A DNA stretch of 64,000 nt from G963704535 sp963704535 (GTDB lineage: Bacteria; Chloroflexota; Chloroflexia; Chloroflexales; Roseiflexaceae). Below the pieces are notes generated by a model. That model was given only the letters and a program-made list of their open reading frames with translations, searched no databases and was not told the DNA's origin. The translations under genes were made by a program, and so were the position numbers. The DNA lies in NCBI GenBank assembly GCA_963704535.1, contig OY969916.1:1798001-1862000 (forward strand), in the 5' to 3' direction. The stretch's first letter is position 1. Each line of letters starts with the position of its first letter. Of the stretch, positions 41,813-49,403 are shown piece after piece.

Positions 41813-42747
41813 CACCCCTCCAGCACCCGCAGCAGCCCGCGCAGCACCCCACGGCGGCGCTCGCACTCGCTGATCGCACCGCGCGCGTGGGCCTCCTGCA
41901 TGCGCTGGAGCACCAGCAGCAGCCGGTAGGGCGCCATGGCGTGCTCGCGCACCTGCTCGTAGGCGCGCTGGGTATGGTCGTCGTAGGCGTTGCCGTAGCC
42001 GACGCGCAGGCTGAAGAAGTGTGGCTCCTCGGTCATATCAAAGAAGGTCACGTGATCCCAGACCGGGCCCCAGCCCAGCGCGTGCTCCCAGCCGAGCAGG
42101 CCGCCGATCCACCAGCGATCCCCGCTCTGGCGCACCAGGATCGTCTGCGGGCCCAGGCCGCCGCAGATCAGCGCCGCCTGCTGCCCAGCCGGCAGAAACC
42201 GCGTCTCGAACCAGCTTTGCAGCTCGGCGGCGAACTGCCCGTCGATCAGGCCCAGCGCCCCGCAGCGGCCCAGTTCGTCGGCCACACGGGCGAGGACGTA
42301 GCTGCGCTCGTCGTCGGCCGCCCATGGCTCGGCGCCGGCCAGCGCGCCATAGCGATCACAGGCGAGCCGGTGGACCCGGCACACGATCTCGCCGAGGCGG
42401 CGCCCGAGCGCATAGCGCTGATCCTCCGACAGTCGCGGCAGCGCCTGCTCCAGCGGCACACCCTCGATCTGGGAGACCAGCACGTACGACCGGCCGATGG
42501 TGGCGCCCTCGGCGTCGGACGCGCGGAGCTGCGGGATCGGCAGATCGATCTCGGCGCGTAGCATCCGCAGCGCTGCGGCGGCCCGCTCCGCCGCTTCATC
42601 CGAGCCGAAGAGCAGCAGACTCAGCCGCTCCCCGCTCGCCAGCGCCAGGTCGTAGCGCTCGTGGGGCGCCGGGCGCGCCTCGCGCAGCCGCTCGCCTGGG
42701 AACGCGCGCGCGACGATCGCCTCAAGTTGTTGGTTCGTAAGCGCCAT
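41812..42747 (-). CDS. Aminoglycoside-phosphotransferase-fold protein with lost catalytic residues
   Basis: 311 residues from ATG 42747. The APH/choline-kinase fold is visible: VSQIEGVPLEQALP hinge, LGEIVCRVHRL, then LICGGLGPQTILV where active enzymes have HGDxxxxN, and GGLLGWEHALGWGPVWD where they have the metal-binding IDWE. Both key Asp residues are gone while the surrounding scaffold (WEHA..GP.WD) is kept. It is probably a pseudokinase or binding protein. It sits between gcvPA and gcvPB. The start has no Shine-Dalgarno; a GAACAAA repeat lies directly upstream. Confidence 0.75.
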   Translation of the reverse strand: MALTNQQLEAIVARAFPGERLREARPAPHERYDLALASGERLSLLLFGSDEAAERAAAALRMLRAEIDLPIPQLRASDAEGATIGRSYVLVSQIEGVPLEQALPRLSEDQRYALGRRLGEIVCRVHRLACDRYGALAGAEPWAADDERSYVLARVADELGRCGALGLIDGQFAAELQSWFETRFLPAGQQAALICGGLGPQTILVRQSGDRWWIGGLLGWEHALGWGPVWDHVTFFDMTEEPHFFSLRVGYGNAYDDHTQRAYEQVREHAMAPYRLLLVLQRMQEAHARGAISECERRRGVLRGLLRVLEG

Positions 42748-42748
42748 A

Positions 42749-42916
42749 CCAAGAACAAAGAACAAAGAACAAAGAACAAAGAACAAACCAGGAATCGAGA
42801 ACTGGCCGCCGACAAGATGACCAGATGACAAGGTGAAAGGGCCGAGCATCTGTAGGGCAGGCCCTCCGTGGCTGCCCGAACACCACGCAACACGTTTCAC
42901 GCATCACGCATCACGC
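42749..42916. repeat. Compound H and A repeat block
   Basis: GAACAAA words (42751-42786), GATGACA words (about 42815-42833), an A motif TGTAGGGCAGGCCCTCCGTG (42851-42876) and CACGCAA/CACGCAT words to 42916, which contain the gcvPA stop codon. Confidence 0.85.
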
Positions 42917-44266
42917 CCCAAGCGCATCGACCAACCCGTCGATATCATCCTTGTCGTTCATCTCGGTCACGCACAGCAGCATTGCGCCGCGCTCGGAGCC
43001 GGTCGAAAGATCGCCCAGGTGCGGGTAATCGGCCGCCAGATCGTAGCCGCCGACGATCCCCCGCTCGCGCAGGACCGCGTTGATCGCGGCGACCGGGCGC
43101 GGGCAGCGGACGATGAACTCCTTGAAGAACGGCCCCCGGTCGAGCACCTCGTACCCCGGAAGCTGCGCGATCCGGCCGGCGGCGTAGTGGGCACGGTGGT
43201 AGCACAGCTCGGCCACACGGCGCAACCCCTGGCGGCCCATCAGGCTCATGTAGACCGCCGCTGCCAGCGCCATCAGCCCCTGGTTGGTACAGATGTTGGA
43301 GGTCGCGTTCTCGCGGCGGATGTGCTGCTCACGCGCCTGGAGCGTCAGTACATAGCCCAGCCTGCCCTCCAGATCCAGCGTGGCGCCGGTCAGGCGGCCC
43401 GGCATCTTGCGAACATACTTCTCGCTGCACGTAAAGAGCCCCAGGTACGGCCCGCCGAACGTCAGCCCGACGCCGAGCGGCTGCCCTTCAGCGGTGGCGA
43501 TGTCGGCGCCGGCCTCGCCGGGCGTCTGGAACAGCCCCAACGCGAGCGGGTCGAAGGCCGCCACCAGCAGCGCCCCGGCGGCGTGGGCCTTTTCGGCCAG
43601 CGGCTTGAGATCGTGGAGCGTGCCGAAGAAGTCGGGGCTCTGCACGATCAGCGCCGCCGTCGTAGAATCCACCATGGCCGCTATGTCGTCGATCGTCGCG
43701 TCGAGCTGCTCGTCGCCGCGGATACGGATATTGGTCCCCTCCAGGTAGGTCCGCAGCACGGCGCGGTACTGCGGGTTGACGCTGGGCGCGACGACGATCG
43801 TGCGGCGGTTGCGGGTCGAGGCCACTGCCATCAGCGCCGCCTCGGCCAGCGCGGTGCCGCCGTCGTAGTGCGAGGCGTTGGCGACGTCCATCCCGGTCAG
43901 GGCACAGAGCAGGCTCTGGTACTCAAAGATCGCCTGGAGCGTGCCCTGGCTGATCTCCGGCTGGTAGGGGGTATAGGAGGTATAGAACTCGGCCCGGCGC
44001 AGGATCTGGTCGACGGCGCTGGGCACGAAATGATTGTACGCCCCGGCGCCGAGGAAGATGTTGTGGGTCTGAGGGCTAGCATTCTTGCTCGCCAGGGCCG
44101 ACAACTCCCGGCGCAGTGCGATCTCCGAGAGCGGCGCGGGCAGCCGCACCTCTGGAAAGCGCACCCCTTCGGGGACCACCGCGAACAGGTCATCGACGCG
44201 CTCGACCCCGATCGCCGCCAGCATCTCGGCGCGCTCGGCCTCGGTGATAGATGTGTAGTGCGACAT
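42911..44266 (-). CDS. gcvPA: Glycine dehydrogenase (decarboxylating) subunit 1
   Basis: 451 residues from ATG 44266 (GGAG six bases upstream; an ATG at 44278 is possible). It has MSHYTSITEAERAEMLAAIG, NHFVPSAVDQIL, SEFYTSYTPYQPEISQG-like YTSYTPYQPEISQGTLQ, DVANASHYDGGTALAEA and GLTFGGPYLGLF of the GcvPA family. With GcvPB it forms the P-protein that releases CO2 from glycine and loads aminomethyl on lipoyl-GcvH. Unlike gcvPB and gcvH, this frame is intact. The stop is inside an H repeat. Confidence 0.93.
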   Translation of the reverse strand: MSHYTSITEAERAEMLAAIGVERVDDLFAVVPEGVRFPEVRLPAPLSEIALRRELSALASKNASPQTHNIFLGAGAYNHFVPSAVDQILRRAEFYTSYTPYQPEISQGTLQAIFEYQSLLCALTGMDVANASHYDGGTALAEAALMAVASTRNRRTIVVAPSVNPQYRAVLRTYLEGTNIRIRGDEQLDATIDDIAAMVDSTTAALIVQSPDFFGTLHDLKPLAEKAHAAGALLVAAFDPLALGLFQTPGEAGADIATAEGQPLGVGLTFGGPYLGLFTCSEKYVRKMPGRLTGATLDLEGRLGYVLTLQAREQHIRRENATSNICTNQGLMALAAAVYMSLMGRQGLRRVAELCYHRAHYAAGRIAQLPGYEVLDRGPFFKEFIVRCPRPVAAINAVLRERGIVGGYDLAADYPHLGDLSTGSERGAMLLCVTEMNDKDDIDGLVDALGA

Positions 44267-44278
44267 CCTTTGCTCCAT

Positions 44279-44337
44279 GGTGGAAAGGGGGTTCTTGAGG
44301 GGGCAGCCCCCTCAAACTCCCCCTTTTAGACAGCCTC
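44279..44337. repeat. G element between gcvPA and gcvH
   Basis: CCATGGTGGAAAGGGGGTTC, TTGAGGGGGCAGCCCCCTCA and AACTCCCCCTTTTAGACAGC: reverse orientation of the copy at 20294. It lies inside the operon. Confidence 0.88.
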
Positions 44338-44728
44338 TTAGTGCTTGATCTCGTCCACATACTTCTCATACGCATCGGCGCTCATCAGCGCGCCCACGCC
44401 TGGGGCGAGCTTGATCTTGATCAGCCAGCCCTCATCGTACGGATCGCCGTTCAGGACCTCCGGCGTATCGAGCAATGCGCTGTTGACGGCGATCACCTCG
44501 CCGCCGACCGGCATATACAAGTCCGAGGCGGCCTTGACCAACTCGACCGCGCCGAAGCTTGTGCCGGCCTCGTAGCTCACGCCCACCTCGGGCAGATCGA
44601 CGTAGACCACATCGCCCAGGGAGTCCTGCGCGTAGTCGGTGATCCCGATCGTCCCGTCCTCGCCCTCAATGCGAGATCCACTCGTGGCTCTTCGTGTACT
44701 GAAGATCGGCGGGAGTTTTGAAAGCCAT
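44338..44728 (-). pseudogene. gcvH: Glycine cleavage H protein, one frameshift near the N-terminus
   Basis: ATG 44728 has AGGAGG upstream and reads MAFKTPADLQYTKSHEWI, then an extra T near 44672 forces a stop; one base out, it continues IEGEDGTIGITDYAQDSLGD..VYVDLPEVG to 44338. The lipoyl Lys is in GAVELVKAASDLYMPVGG. Joined length about 129 residues is normal. GcvH carries the aminomethyl group between P and T proteins. Without the frame repaired no H protein would be made, so either the base is an assembly error or the pathway is dead here. Confidence 0.88.
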
Positions 44729-44740
44729 CGTCATCGCCTC

Positions 44741-45790
44741 CTATGATCGTTTAGGTTGAGCATGCGCTTCGAGCCAGGTCGCTACGTCCGATGCGTCGGT
44801 AAAATCGAGGAACGCCTCACCAAGCTCCTCCAGGAGCGTCGCGTCAAGCAGAAGAATGCGATCGTGGTCGGCCGGGGATAGCATGCCGAACCGGCGGGTT
44901 ATCTGCCGCAGTACCAACGAGGCCCGCCCGCGCTGCAACCCCTGCTGCAACCCCTGCTGCAACCCCTGCTGCAACCCCTGCTGCAACCCCTGCTGCAACC
45001 CCTGCTGCAACCCCTGCTGCAACCCCTTTTCGATCCCGATTTGCTCCAGGCCGGTAATATACGGCATACGTTGTTCCTCCTCATACACCGTTGCGGAGAA
45101 GCGTGCTTCGAGCCCTGCCGGCAACGTCATCATCCAGTCGATCAGGCGCAAAAAGGCCAGGATATCCTCGCGCTGATAGCCCCGCTGCAAGAGCGAACGG
45201 AAGAGTTGGATCTTCCAGGCCAGGCGCGCCTGCATGTCACGCTGGGTCGCCAGTGTCTTTAGATGCGCCCGCAGCAATAATGCGAATGGATTGGGATGGT
45301 TGACAAGCTCTTCCTCGCGCTCCTGATAGTCAATCAGCTTCACGATCGGAAAGTCGAGACGCAGTTGACATCCCCACAGCGCGTAGGTAAAGTCTGCCGG
45401 TCGCCAGTCCGGAACGGCATCTCCTAAAACCGCCAAGCTCACAACCTGCTGATCGTAGCGATCAAAGATCCGGTAGTGATAGACGAACATCCGCCTGGCA
45501 AACTCAGGGTCCACCTGCCCCTGGATCTCGATATGCACCAGAACCAAAGTCGGCTCGCCGTCCTTGCGATACACGCGCACCAGCTTATCGGCCAGCCGAC
45601 GGCCAATCTCGGCGTCACGCACCACCTGCTGGAGTTCGGTATCGAGCACATCATAGCCATTGTCCCAATCGATGTCGGCATGCGCCTCTGGGAAGAAGAA
45701 GGCCATGAACGCCTCGAAGGCGTACTCGATTGCCTCCTTCCACGGGCTATCGTAGTTGGCCGGTACGGGTTCTATCGAGAAGTCGGACAT
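44741..45790 (-). CDS. Rpn-family PD-(D/E)XK nuclease-like protein with GLQQ repeat
   Basis: 349 residues. Opening EAFMAFFFPEAHADIDWDNG, then DKLVRVYRKDGEPTLVLVHI and EIQGQVDPEFARRMFVYHYR carry the PD-(D/E)XK-like core (E-x-Q variant) of Rpn/DUF4351-like recombination-promoting nucleases that abound in Chloroflexota and Cyanobacteria. Residues about 255-286 are eight GLQ(Q) units from a 12-bp tandem repeat, a predicted long helix. It lies within the gcv operon, 11-12 bp from each neighbour, with no functional link to glycine, so it looks like an insertion that kept transcription running. Confidence 0.82.
   Translation of the reverse strand: MSDFSIEPVPANYDSPWKEAIEYAFEAFMAFFFPEAHADIDWDNGYDVLDTELQQVVRDAEIGRRLADKLVRVYRKDGEPTLVLVHIEIQGQVDPEFARRMFVYHYRIFDRYDQQVVSLAVLGDAVPDWRPADFTYALWGCQLRLDFPIVKLIDYQEREEELVNHPNPFALLLRAHLKTLATQRDMQARLAWKIQLFRSLLQRGYQREDILAFLRLIDWMMTLPAGLEARFSATVYEEEQRMPYITGLEQIGIEKGLQQGLQQGLQQGLQQGLQQGLQQGLQQGLQRGRASLVLRQITRRFGMLSPADHDRILLLDATLLEELGEAFLDFTDASDVATWLEAHAQPKRS
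44932..45027. repeat. 12-bp tandem repeat (8 units) inside the Rpn-like gene
   Basis: CTGCAACCCCTG repeated about eight times with almost no variation; in the coding sense it gives GLQQ units. Perfect short units suggest slippage and length variation between strains. Confidence 0.92.
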
Positions 45791-45801
45791 CCGCGCACTC
45801 G

Positions 45802-46917
45802 CTACTTCTTATACCGCGGTTTGTAAAAGGGCGTCTTCACCACCCGCGCACGCACCGGCTTCTCGCGCACCACCACGTCGAACTCGGCGCCCTCCTTCGC
45901 CAGCGCCGTCGGTAGATACCCAAGGCCCAGGTTCTTGCCCAGCGACGGCGCGGGCATGCCGGTGGTGACATAGCCAATACGTTCACCGTCGACGCTGCGG
46001 ATCTCGTAGTCGCCGCGGGCGATGCCCCGACCGACCATCTCGAAGCCGGCCAGCCGGCGCTGGATACCCTCCTGCTTGATCCGCTGGAGCGCCTCGCGGC
46101 CCACGAAGTCGCCCTTGTAGAGCTTGACTACCCAGCCCAACTTGGCCTCGTAGGGGTTGATCTCGTCGGCGATCTCGTGGCCGTAGAGCGCCAGGCAGGC
46201 CTCGAAGCGCAGGCTGTCGCGCGCGCCCAGCCCGCACGGCTTCAGCCCCTCGCCGCTGCCCAGTTCCAGCAGCCCATCCCACAGGCGCTCGGCCATGTCG
46301 TCGTCGACAAACAGCTCGAAGCCGTCCTCGCCGGTGTAGCCGGTGCGGGCGACGATAGCGGGAATGTCGTCCAGCAGCATAGCGGTCGTGACAGCGTGGA
46401 ACGGCAGGCTGGCCACGTCCGCGCTAGCGACCTGCGCCACGATCGACTCGGCCAGCGGCCCCTGGAGCGCCAGCATCGAGGCACGATCGGAGATATTGGT
46501 CAGCACGACATCATAGCCGGCCATGTGGTCGAGCATCCAGGCGAAGTCCTTCTCGATGTTCGAGGCATTCACCACGACCATGTAGCCGTCGGGGAGGTTG
46601 TAGATAAAGATATCGTCCACAATCCCGCCATCGGGCCGGCACATCAGCGCGTAGCTTGACTGCCCCTCGCCAATCGACGCGACATCCTGGGTGGCAATGT
46701 GCTGGAGAAACGCCAGCGCGTCAGGCCCTTTGACCTCGACCTCGCCCATATGGCTGATATCGAACAGGCCCGCCGCATTGCGCACGGCGCTGTGCTCCTC
46801 CACAATGCCACTGTACTGGACCGGCATCTCGAATCCGGCGAAAGGGACGATCCGCGCGCCCAGCGCAACATGGCGGTCATACAGGGGTGTTCGCTTCAGA
46901 GTCTCTGAGCTTGTCAT
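45802..46917 (-). CDS. gcvT: Glycine cleavage system aminomethyltransferase (T protein)
   Basis: 371 residues, AAAGGAG before the ATG. TPLYDRHVALGARIVPFAGF, FDISHMGEVEVKG, the catalytic Asp region QDVASIGEGQSSYALM, ARTGYTGEDGFELF and GLGARDSLRFEACLALYGHE are all typical. It transfers the methylene from aminomethyl-lipoyl-GcvH to tetrahydrofolate and releases ammonia. A promoter of its own lies about 55 bases upstream, in addition to read-through from the glycine-controlled lplA transcript. Confidence 0.95.
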   Translation of the reverse strand: MTSSETLKRTPLYDRHVALGARIVPFAGFEMPVQYSGIVEEHSAVRNAAGLFDISHMGEVEVKGPDALAFLQHIATQDVASIGEGQSSYALMCRPDGGIVDDIFIYNLPDGYMVVVNASNIEKDFAWMLDHMAGYDVVLTNISDRASMLALQGPLAESIVAQVASADVASLPFHAVTTAMLLDDIPAIVARTGYTGEDGFELFVDDDMAERLWDGLLELGSGEGLKPCGLGARDSLRFEACLALYGHEIADEINPYEAKLGWVVKLYKGDFVGREALQRIKQEGIQRRLAGFEMVGRGIARGDYEIRSVDGERIGYVTTGMPAPSLGKNLGLGYLPTALAKEGAEFDVVVREKPVRARVVKTPFYKPRYKK

Positions 46918-46970
46918 CCGGGCGACTCCTTTCGGTATATCTCGGATGCTCTGTCGTATGGGGTGTGCAG

Positions 46971-46979
46971 ATTATACCA
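46971..46979 (-). promoter_or_regulatory. Extended -10 for gcvT
   Basis: The reverse strand reads TGGTATAAT, 54 bases before the gcvT ATG. The -35 is weak. Confidence 0.5.
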
Positions 46980-47011
46980 GAATTGAATCTTTCCCATCTC
47001 GATCCTTTTAG

Positions 47012-47056
47012 ACAGGGTCAGTTGTCAGTTGCGGCGCAACTGACAACTGACCCTGT
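47012..47056. repeat. H repeat: CAGTTGT near-perfect palindrome
   Basis: ACAGGGTCAGTTGTCAGTTG and CAACTGACAACTGACCCTGT pair over about 22 bp, the cleanest palindrome in the window, between lplA and gcvT. The lplA stop overlaps its TTTTA end, so it may act as a terminator in part. Confidence 0.92.
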
Positions 47057-47057
47057 T

Positions 47058-47852
47058 TTATCTCGCATAAGTCCACCCATCATCCCCGTACTTCTCGGCC
47101 CGCAAGCGCTGCTCCTGTTCATACTCGCCGCTTGTCAGCTCACCGCGCTCGATCGTGATCCCCCACACCGCCGCGAACCCGCCGACCAGCGCGTCCACCA
47201 CAGCATCAAACTCAACCGCGCGGCCGAGCGCCTCGTCCAGCGCGATCATCTTCGCGCCCAGGTCGGCGGGCGGGTCGGCCAGCAGCGCGGCCAGGCGCGC
47301 CGCATGCGGTGCCAGCGGGATGGCGCCGTGTTGCAGCAGCGCCCCGGCCCTGCGCACCTGCGCGCTGCCGGCCAGCTTGCGCCCGGCCACCATCAGCTCG
47401 TAAGCAGCGGGCGTGTCGAAGCAGGCTGCCGATCCGGCCAGGTGCCGGCGCCCGACCGGCGTGAGCATCACATCGACGCCGAGCCGCCGCAGGCCGGCAC
47501 CCAGCGCGAGGCTGATCTGTCGATAAGTCTCCAGAATCGAATCGCCGCCAAAGCGCGGGTGACCGGCCCGGCAGACCACCGCATAGGTCAACTCCTCGTC
47601 GTGCAGCAGCGCCCGCCCGCCCGAAGGCCGCCGGACGACCGCCACCCCCGCGCGCTCGCACGCCGTCCGGTCGATCGCGTCGCTACGCTGGAAGCGCCCC
47701 AGCGACAGGCACGCGGGCCGCCAGCGGTACAGCCGCAGCGTCGGCAGCGTCGTCCCGGCTGCGTGCGCGGCCAGGATCGCCTCGTCGCGGGCCATATTCG
47801 CCGCGCCATCCAGTGGTTCGTCGATCAGCAGTCGCCAGGTTTCGTATGTCAT
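47058..47852 (-). CDS. Lipoate--protein ligase A family (LplA/LipM-like)
   Basis: 264 residues. RLYRWRPACLSLGRFQRSD, VAVVRRPSGGRALLHDEELT (lipoate/lipoyl-AMP binding), FDTPAAYELMVAGRKLAGSA with the conserved Lys, and LLQHGAIPL match the lipoate ligase/octanoyltransferase fold. It would lipoylate GcvH, making sense of its place first in the glycine-cleavage operon and of its glycine riboswitch. Whether it uses lipoate with ATP or octanoyl-ACP cannot be read. The ATG sits just after the riboswitch terminator, without a clear Shine-Dalgarno. Confidence 0.87.
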   Translation of the reverse strand: MTYETWRLLIDEPLDGAANMARDEAILAAHAAGTTLPTLRLYRWRPACLSLGRFQRSDAIDRTACERAGVAVVRRPSGGRALLHDEELTYAVVCRAGHPRFGGDSILETYRQISLALGAGLRRLGVDVMLTPVGRRHLAGSAACFDTPAAYELMVAGRKLAGSAQVRRAGALLQHGAIPLAPHAARLAALLADPPADLGAKMIALDEALGRAVEFDAVVDALVGGFAAVWGITIERGELTSGEYEQEQRLRAEKYGDDGWTYAR

Positions 47853-47858
47853 AGCATG

Positions 47859-47900
47859 AAAAAACGGACAGGGTCAGGCGACGTGCCTGACCTCTGTCCG
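47859..47900 (-). terminator. Expression-platform terminator of the glycine riboswitch
   Basis: In the reverse strand GGACAGAGGTCAGGC pairs with GCCTGACCCTGTCC around ACGTC, followed by TTTTTT. It starts right after the second aptamer's CUCUCAGG and ends 6 bases before lplA, the layout of a transcription-attenuating riboswitch. Confidence 0.88.
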
Positions 47901-48226
47901 CGAACCTGAGAGATGCCTCGTCGTCCGTTGTCCGTGTAAGGTAAGGGCGTATTGCATACGCTCTTACCTTACACGGGCAACGGACAGAACCGAGTTACTC
48001 CTTCGGTGCCGCCAAGCGCTTCCTATCACCAAAGATCAAAAAACCACAAACAAAGACCTGCTGCTCCACGCTTTGTTCTTTGTTCTCGGTTCTCCAGCGC
48101 TGGTCAGCTCTCCAGAGGGCCGTCGGGGCGCAGTTCGGGGACCTGAGAGATTCGCGCAGGGCTTGGCGACCCCGGCTTGCTCCTTCGGCGACCGCATAGG
48201 CGGTACTCTCCCGCGCCCGTCGTCCG
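47900..48226 (-). ncRNA. Tandem glycine riboswitch with oversized second aptamer
   Basis: Aptamer 1: GGGAGAG (about 48212), GCCGAAGGAGCAA (48189-48177), CTCTCAGG (48149-48142). Aptamer 2: GGAGAG (48113-48108), ACCGAAGGAGTAA (48007-47995), CTCTCAGG (47912-47905). These are the conserved cores of the two glycine aptamers. The part between GGAGAG and ACCGAAGG of aptamer 2 is about 100 bases instead of about 20-30 and contains GAACAAA repeat words. Its other stem holds a palindrome GTGTAAGGTAAGAGCG..CTTACCTTACAC. Binding glycine should let transcription into lplA-gcv. Confidence 0.9.
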
Positions 48227-48236
48227 GCTGCCCGAT

Positions 48237-48245
48237 AGTATAGCA
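48237..48245 (-). promoter_or_regulatory. Extended -10 driving the riboswitch transcript
   Basis: The reverse strand reads TGCTATACT; a start 6-8 bases later would fall just before the first aptamer. No clear -35. Confidence 0.5.
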
Positions 48246-48326
48246 TATTTGTCGCGACTGCCGCGCAGCCGCGCCGCGCATACTCTGCCACTTCCGCCGC
48301 TTCCGCGCCTTCCCCGTTCAAACGCC

Positions 48327-49316
48327 TTACCGCTTGAAGATCGACGTGCGGATATGCAGATCCGCCCCGCACGACGCACAGCTTCCCCCCTCCAGCCCAG
48401 TGACCCGCGTGCCCTTAGCAGTGCGCTCGATCACCGTGGTGCCGCAGGACGGGCAGGAGGTGCTTTGTCCCGACTCAGGGCCATAGATGAAGTGGAGCCC
48501 GGCCTCATGGCCCAGCCGGCGCGCCCGCGCGACCGTCGCCGCAGCTGCCGCTCCGGCATCGCCCGGCAGCACATGCCAGGGCGTATGCGCGCCAAGCGTA
48601 TCGCGGATCCAGCCGGCGAGCGCCTGGGTCTGCTCCACCGTATCGTTAACATTCGGATGCAGCCGCGTCGTCACCTCGATATGGCAGTTCCAGCGCTGCC
48701 GGGCATGGGCCATCACGTCGAGCACCCCGCGCCAGTCCTCCACCCCGGCCAGCCGCCGGTAGGCCCCGTCGTCGAACGCCCGCAGCTCCACGCTTAACCC
48801 GTCGAGATAGTGGCCAAGCTGGTCCAGCGCCGCCATCGTCGTGTAGCCGGAACTCACCAGCGCCGTATAGCGGCTGCTGGCCCGGCTGAACTGCAAAAGC
48901 TCCATCGCGTACTCGTGTGACACCGACGGGTCGCTATACGTCCAGACCACGCCGCGGCACAGCCGCTCCAGCGCGAAGGCAGCCGCCCGCTCGGGTTCGA
49001 GGCGTCGGCGCTTGCTCTCATCCTCCGGCACCCGGCCATACTGACCATGCTGCTGATCGATCGGAAACGCATAGCCCCAACTGCCGATCGAAAGCACCGA
49101 CGTGTCGGGGAAGAAGTGCCACAACCGGTGATCCTCGATCGGGCCAACCGTCGCGGCGCTGACCAGGCCATCGTTAATCACCTCGATGCCCGCGTCGCCG
49201 CCGACACGCACCAGGCAACGCCCAACATCGCCCGGCGCCAGCTCGCAACGCCACTGGCACACCCCACAGCGCCGGCGTCCGTCAGCTAGAGGTTCTACAA
49301 GCTCGGTGAGACGCAT
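48327..49316 (-). CDS. AmrS-like radical SAM fold protein lacking the CX3CX2C cluster motif
   Basis: 329 residues from ATG 49316 (AGGAG upstream). It aligns along its length with the radical SAM protein of AmmeMemoRadiSam systems: N-terminal CGVCQWRCELAPGDVGRC, core VLSIGSWG, VVWTYSDPSVSHEYAMELL, HIEVTTRLHPNVND, PWHVLP, and a rubredoxin-like tail CPSCGTTVIERT..CASCGADL. Where the 4Fe-4S ligands should be (GCNxxCxxCQN) it has GYAFPIDQQHGQ: all three Cys are gone. It therefore probably cannot cleave SAM, or has another role. Its usual AmmeMemoRadiSam partners are not in the window. Divergent from lepB. Confidence 0.8.
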   Translation of the reverse strand: MRLTELVEPLADGRRRCGVCQWRCELAPGDVGRCLVRVGGDAGIEVINDGLVSAATVGPIEDHRLWHFFPDTSVLSIGSWGYAFPIDQQHGQYGRVPEDESKRRRLEPERAAAFALERLCRGVVWTYSDPSVSHEYAMELLQFSRASSRYTALVSSGYTTMAALDQLGHYLDGLSVELRAFDDGAYRRLAGVEDWRGVLDVMAHARQRWNCHIEVTTRLHPNVNDTVEQTQALAGWIRDTLGAHTPWHVLPGDAGAAAAATVARARRLGHEAGLHFIYGPESGQSTSCPSCGTTVIERTAKGTRVTGLEGGSCASCGADLHIRTSIFKR

Positions 49317-49351
49317 ACTCGCTCCTGCTAGCATTCTCCCAACCTATCGGG

Positions 49352-49357
49352 TATAAT
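49352..49357 (+). promoter_or_regulatory. -10 of lepB
   Basis: TATAAT at 49352-49357, about 46 bases before the chosen lepB ATG; a weak -35 (AGCATT) lies at the right distance. Confidence 0.45.
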
Positions 49358-49403
49358 GCAGGCGATTAGTAGGCATTATAACCTCAGTGGGACAGATAGT
49401 ATC

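Noticed and set aside
42833..44329. 498-codon + strand frame opposite gcvPA
   Set aside because: Antisense shadow; composition-driven and starting inside repeats.
44932..45027. Possible CRISPR or origin iterons in the 12-bp repeat
   Set aside because: The units are contiguous, in frame and translated as GLQQ; no spacers exist.
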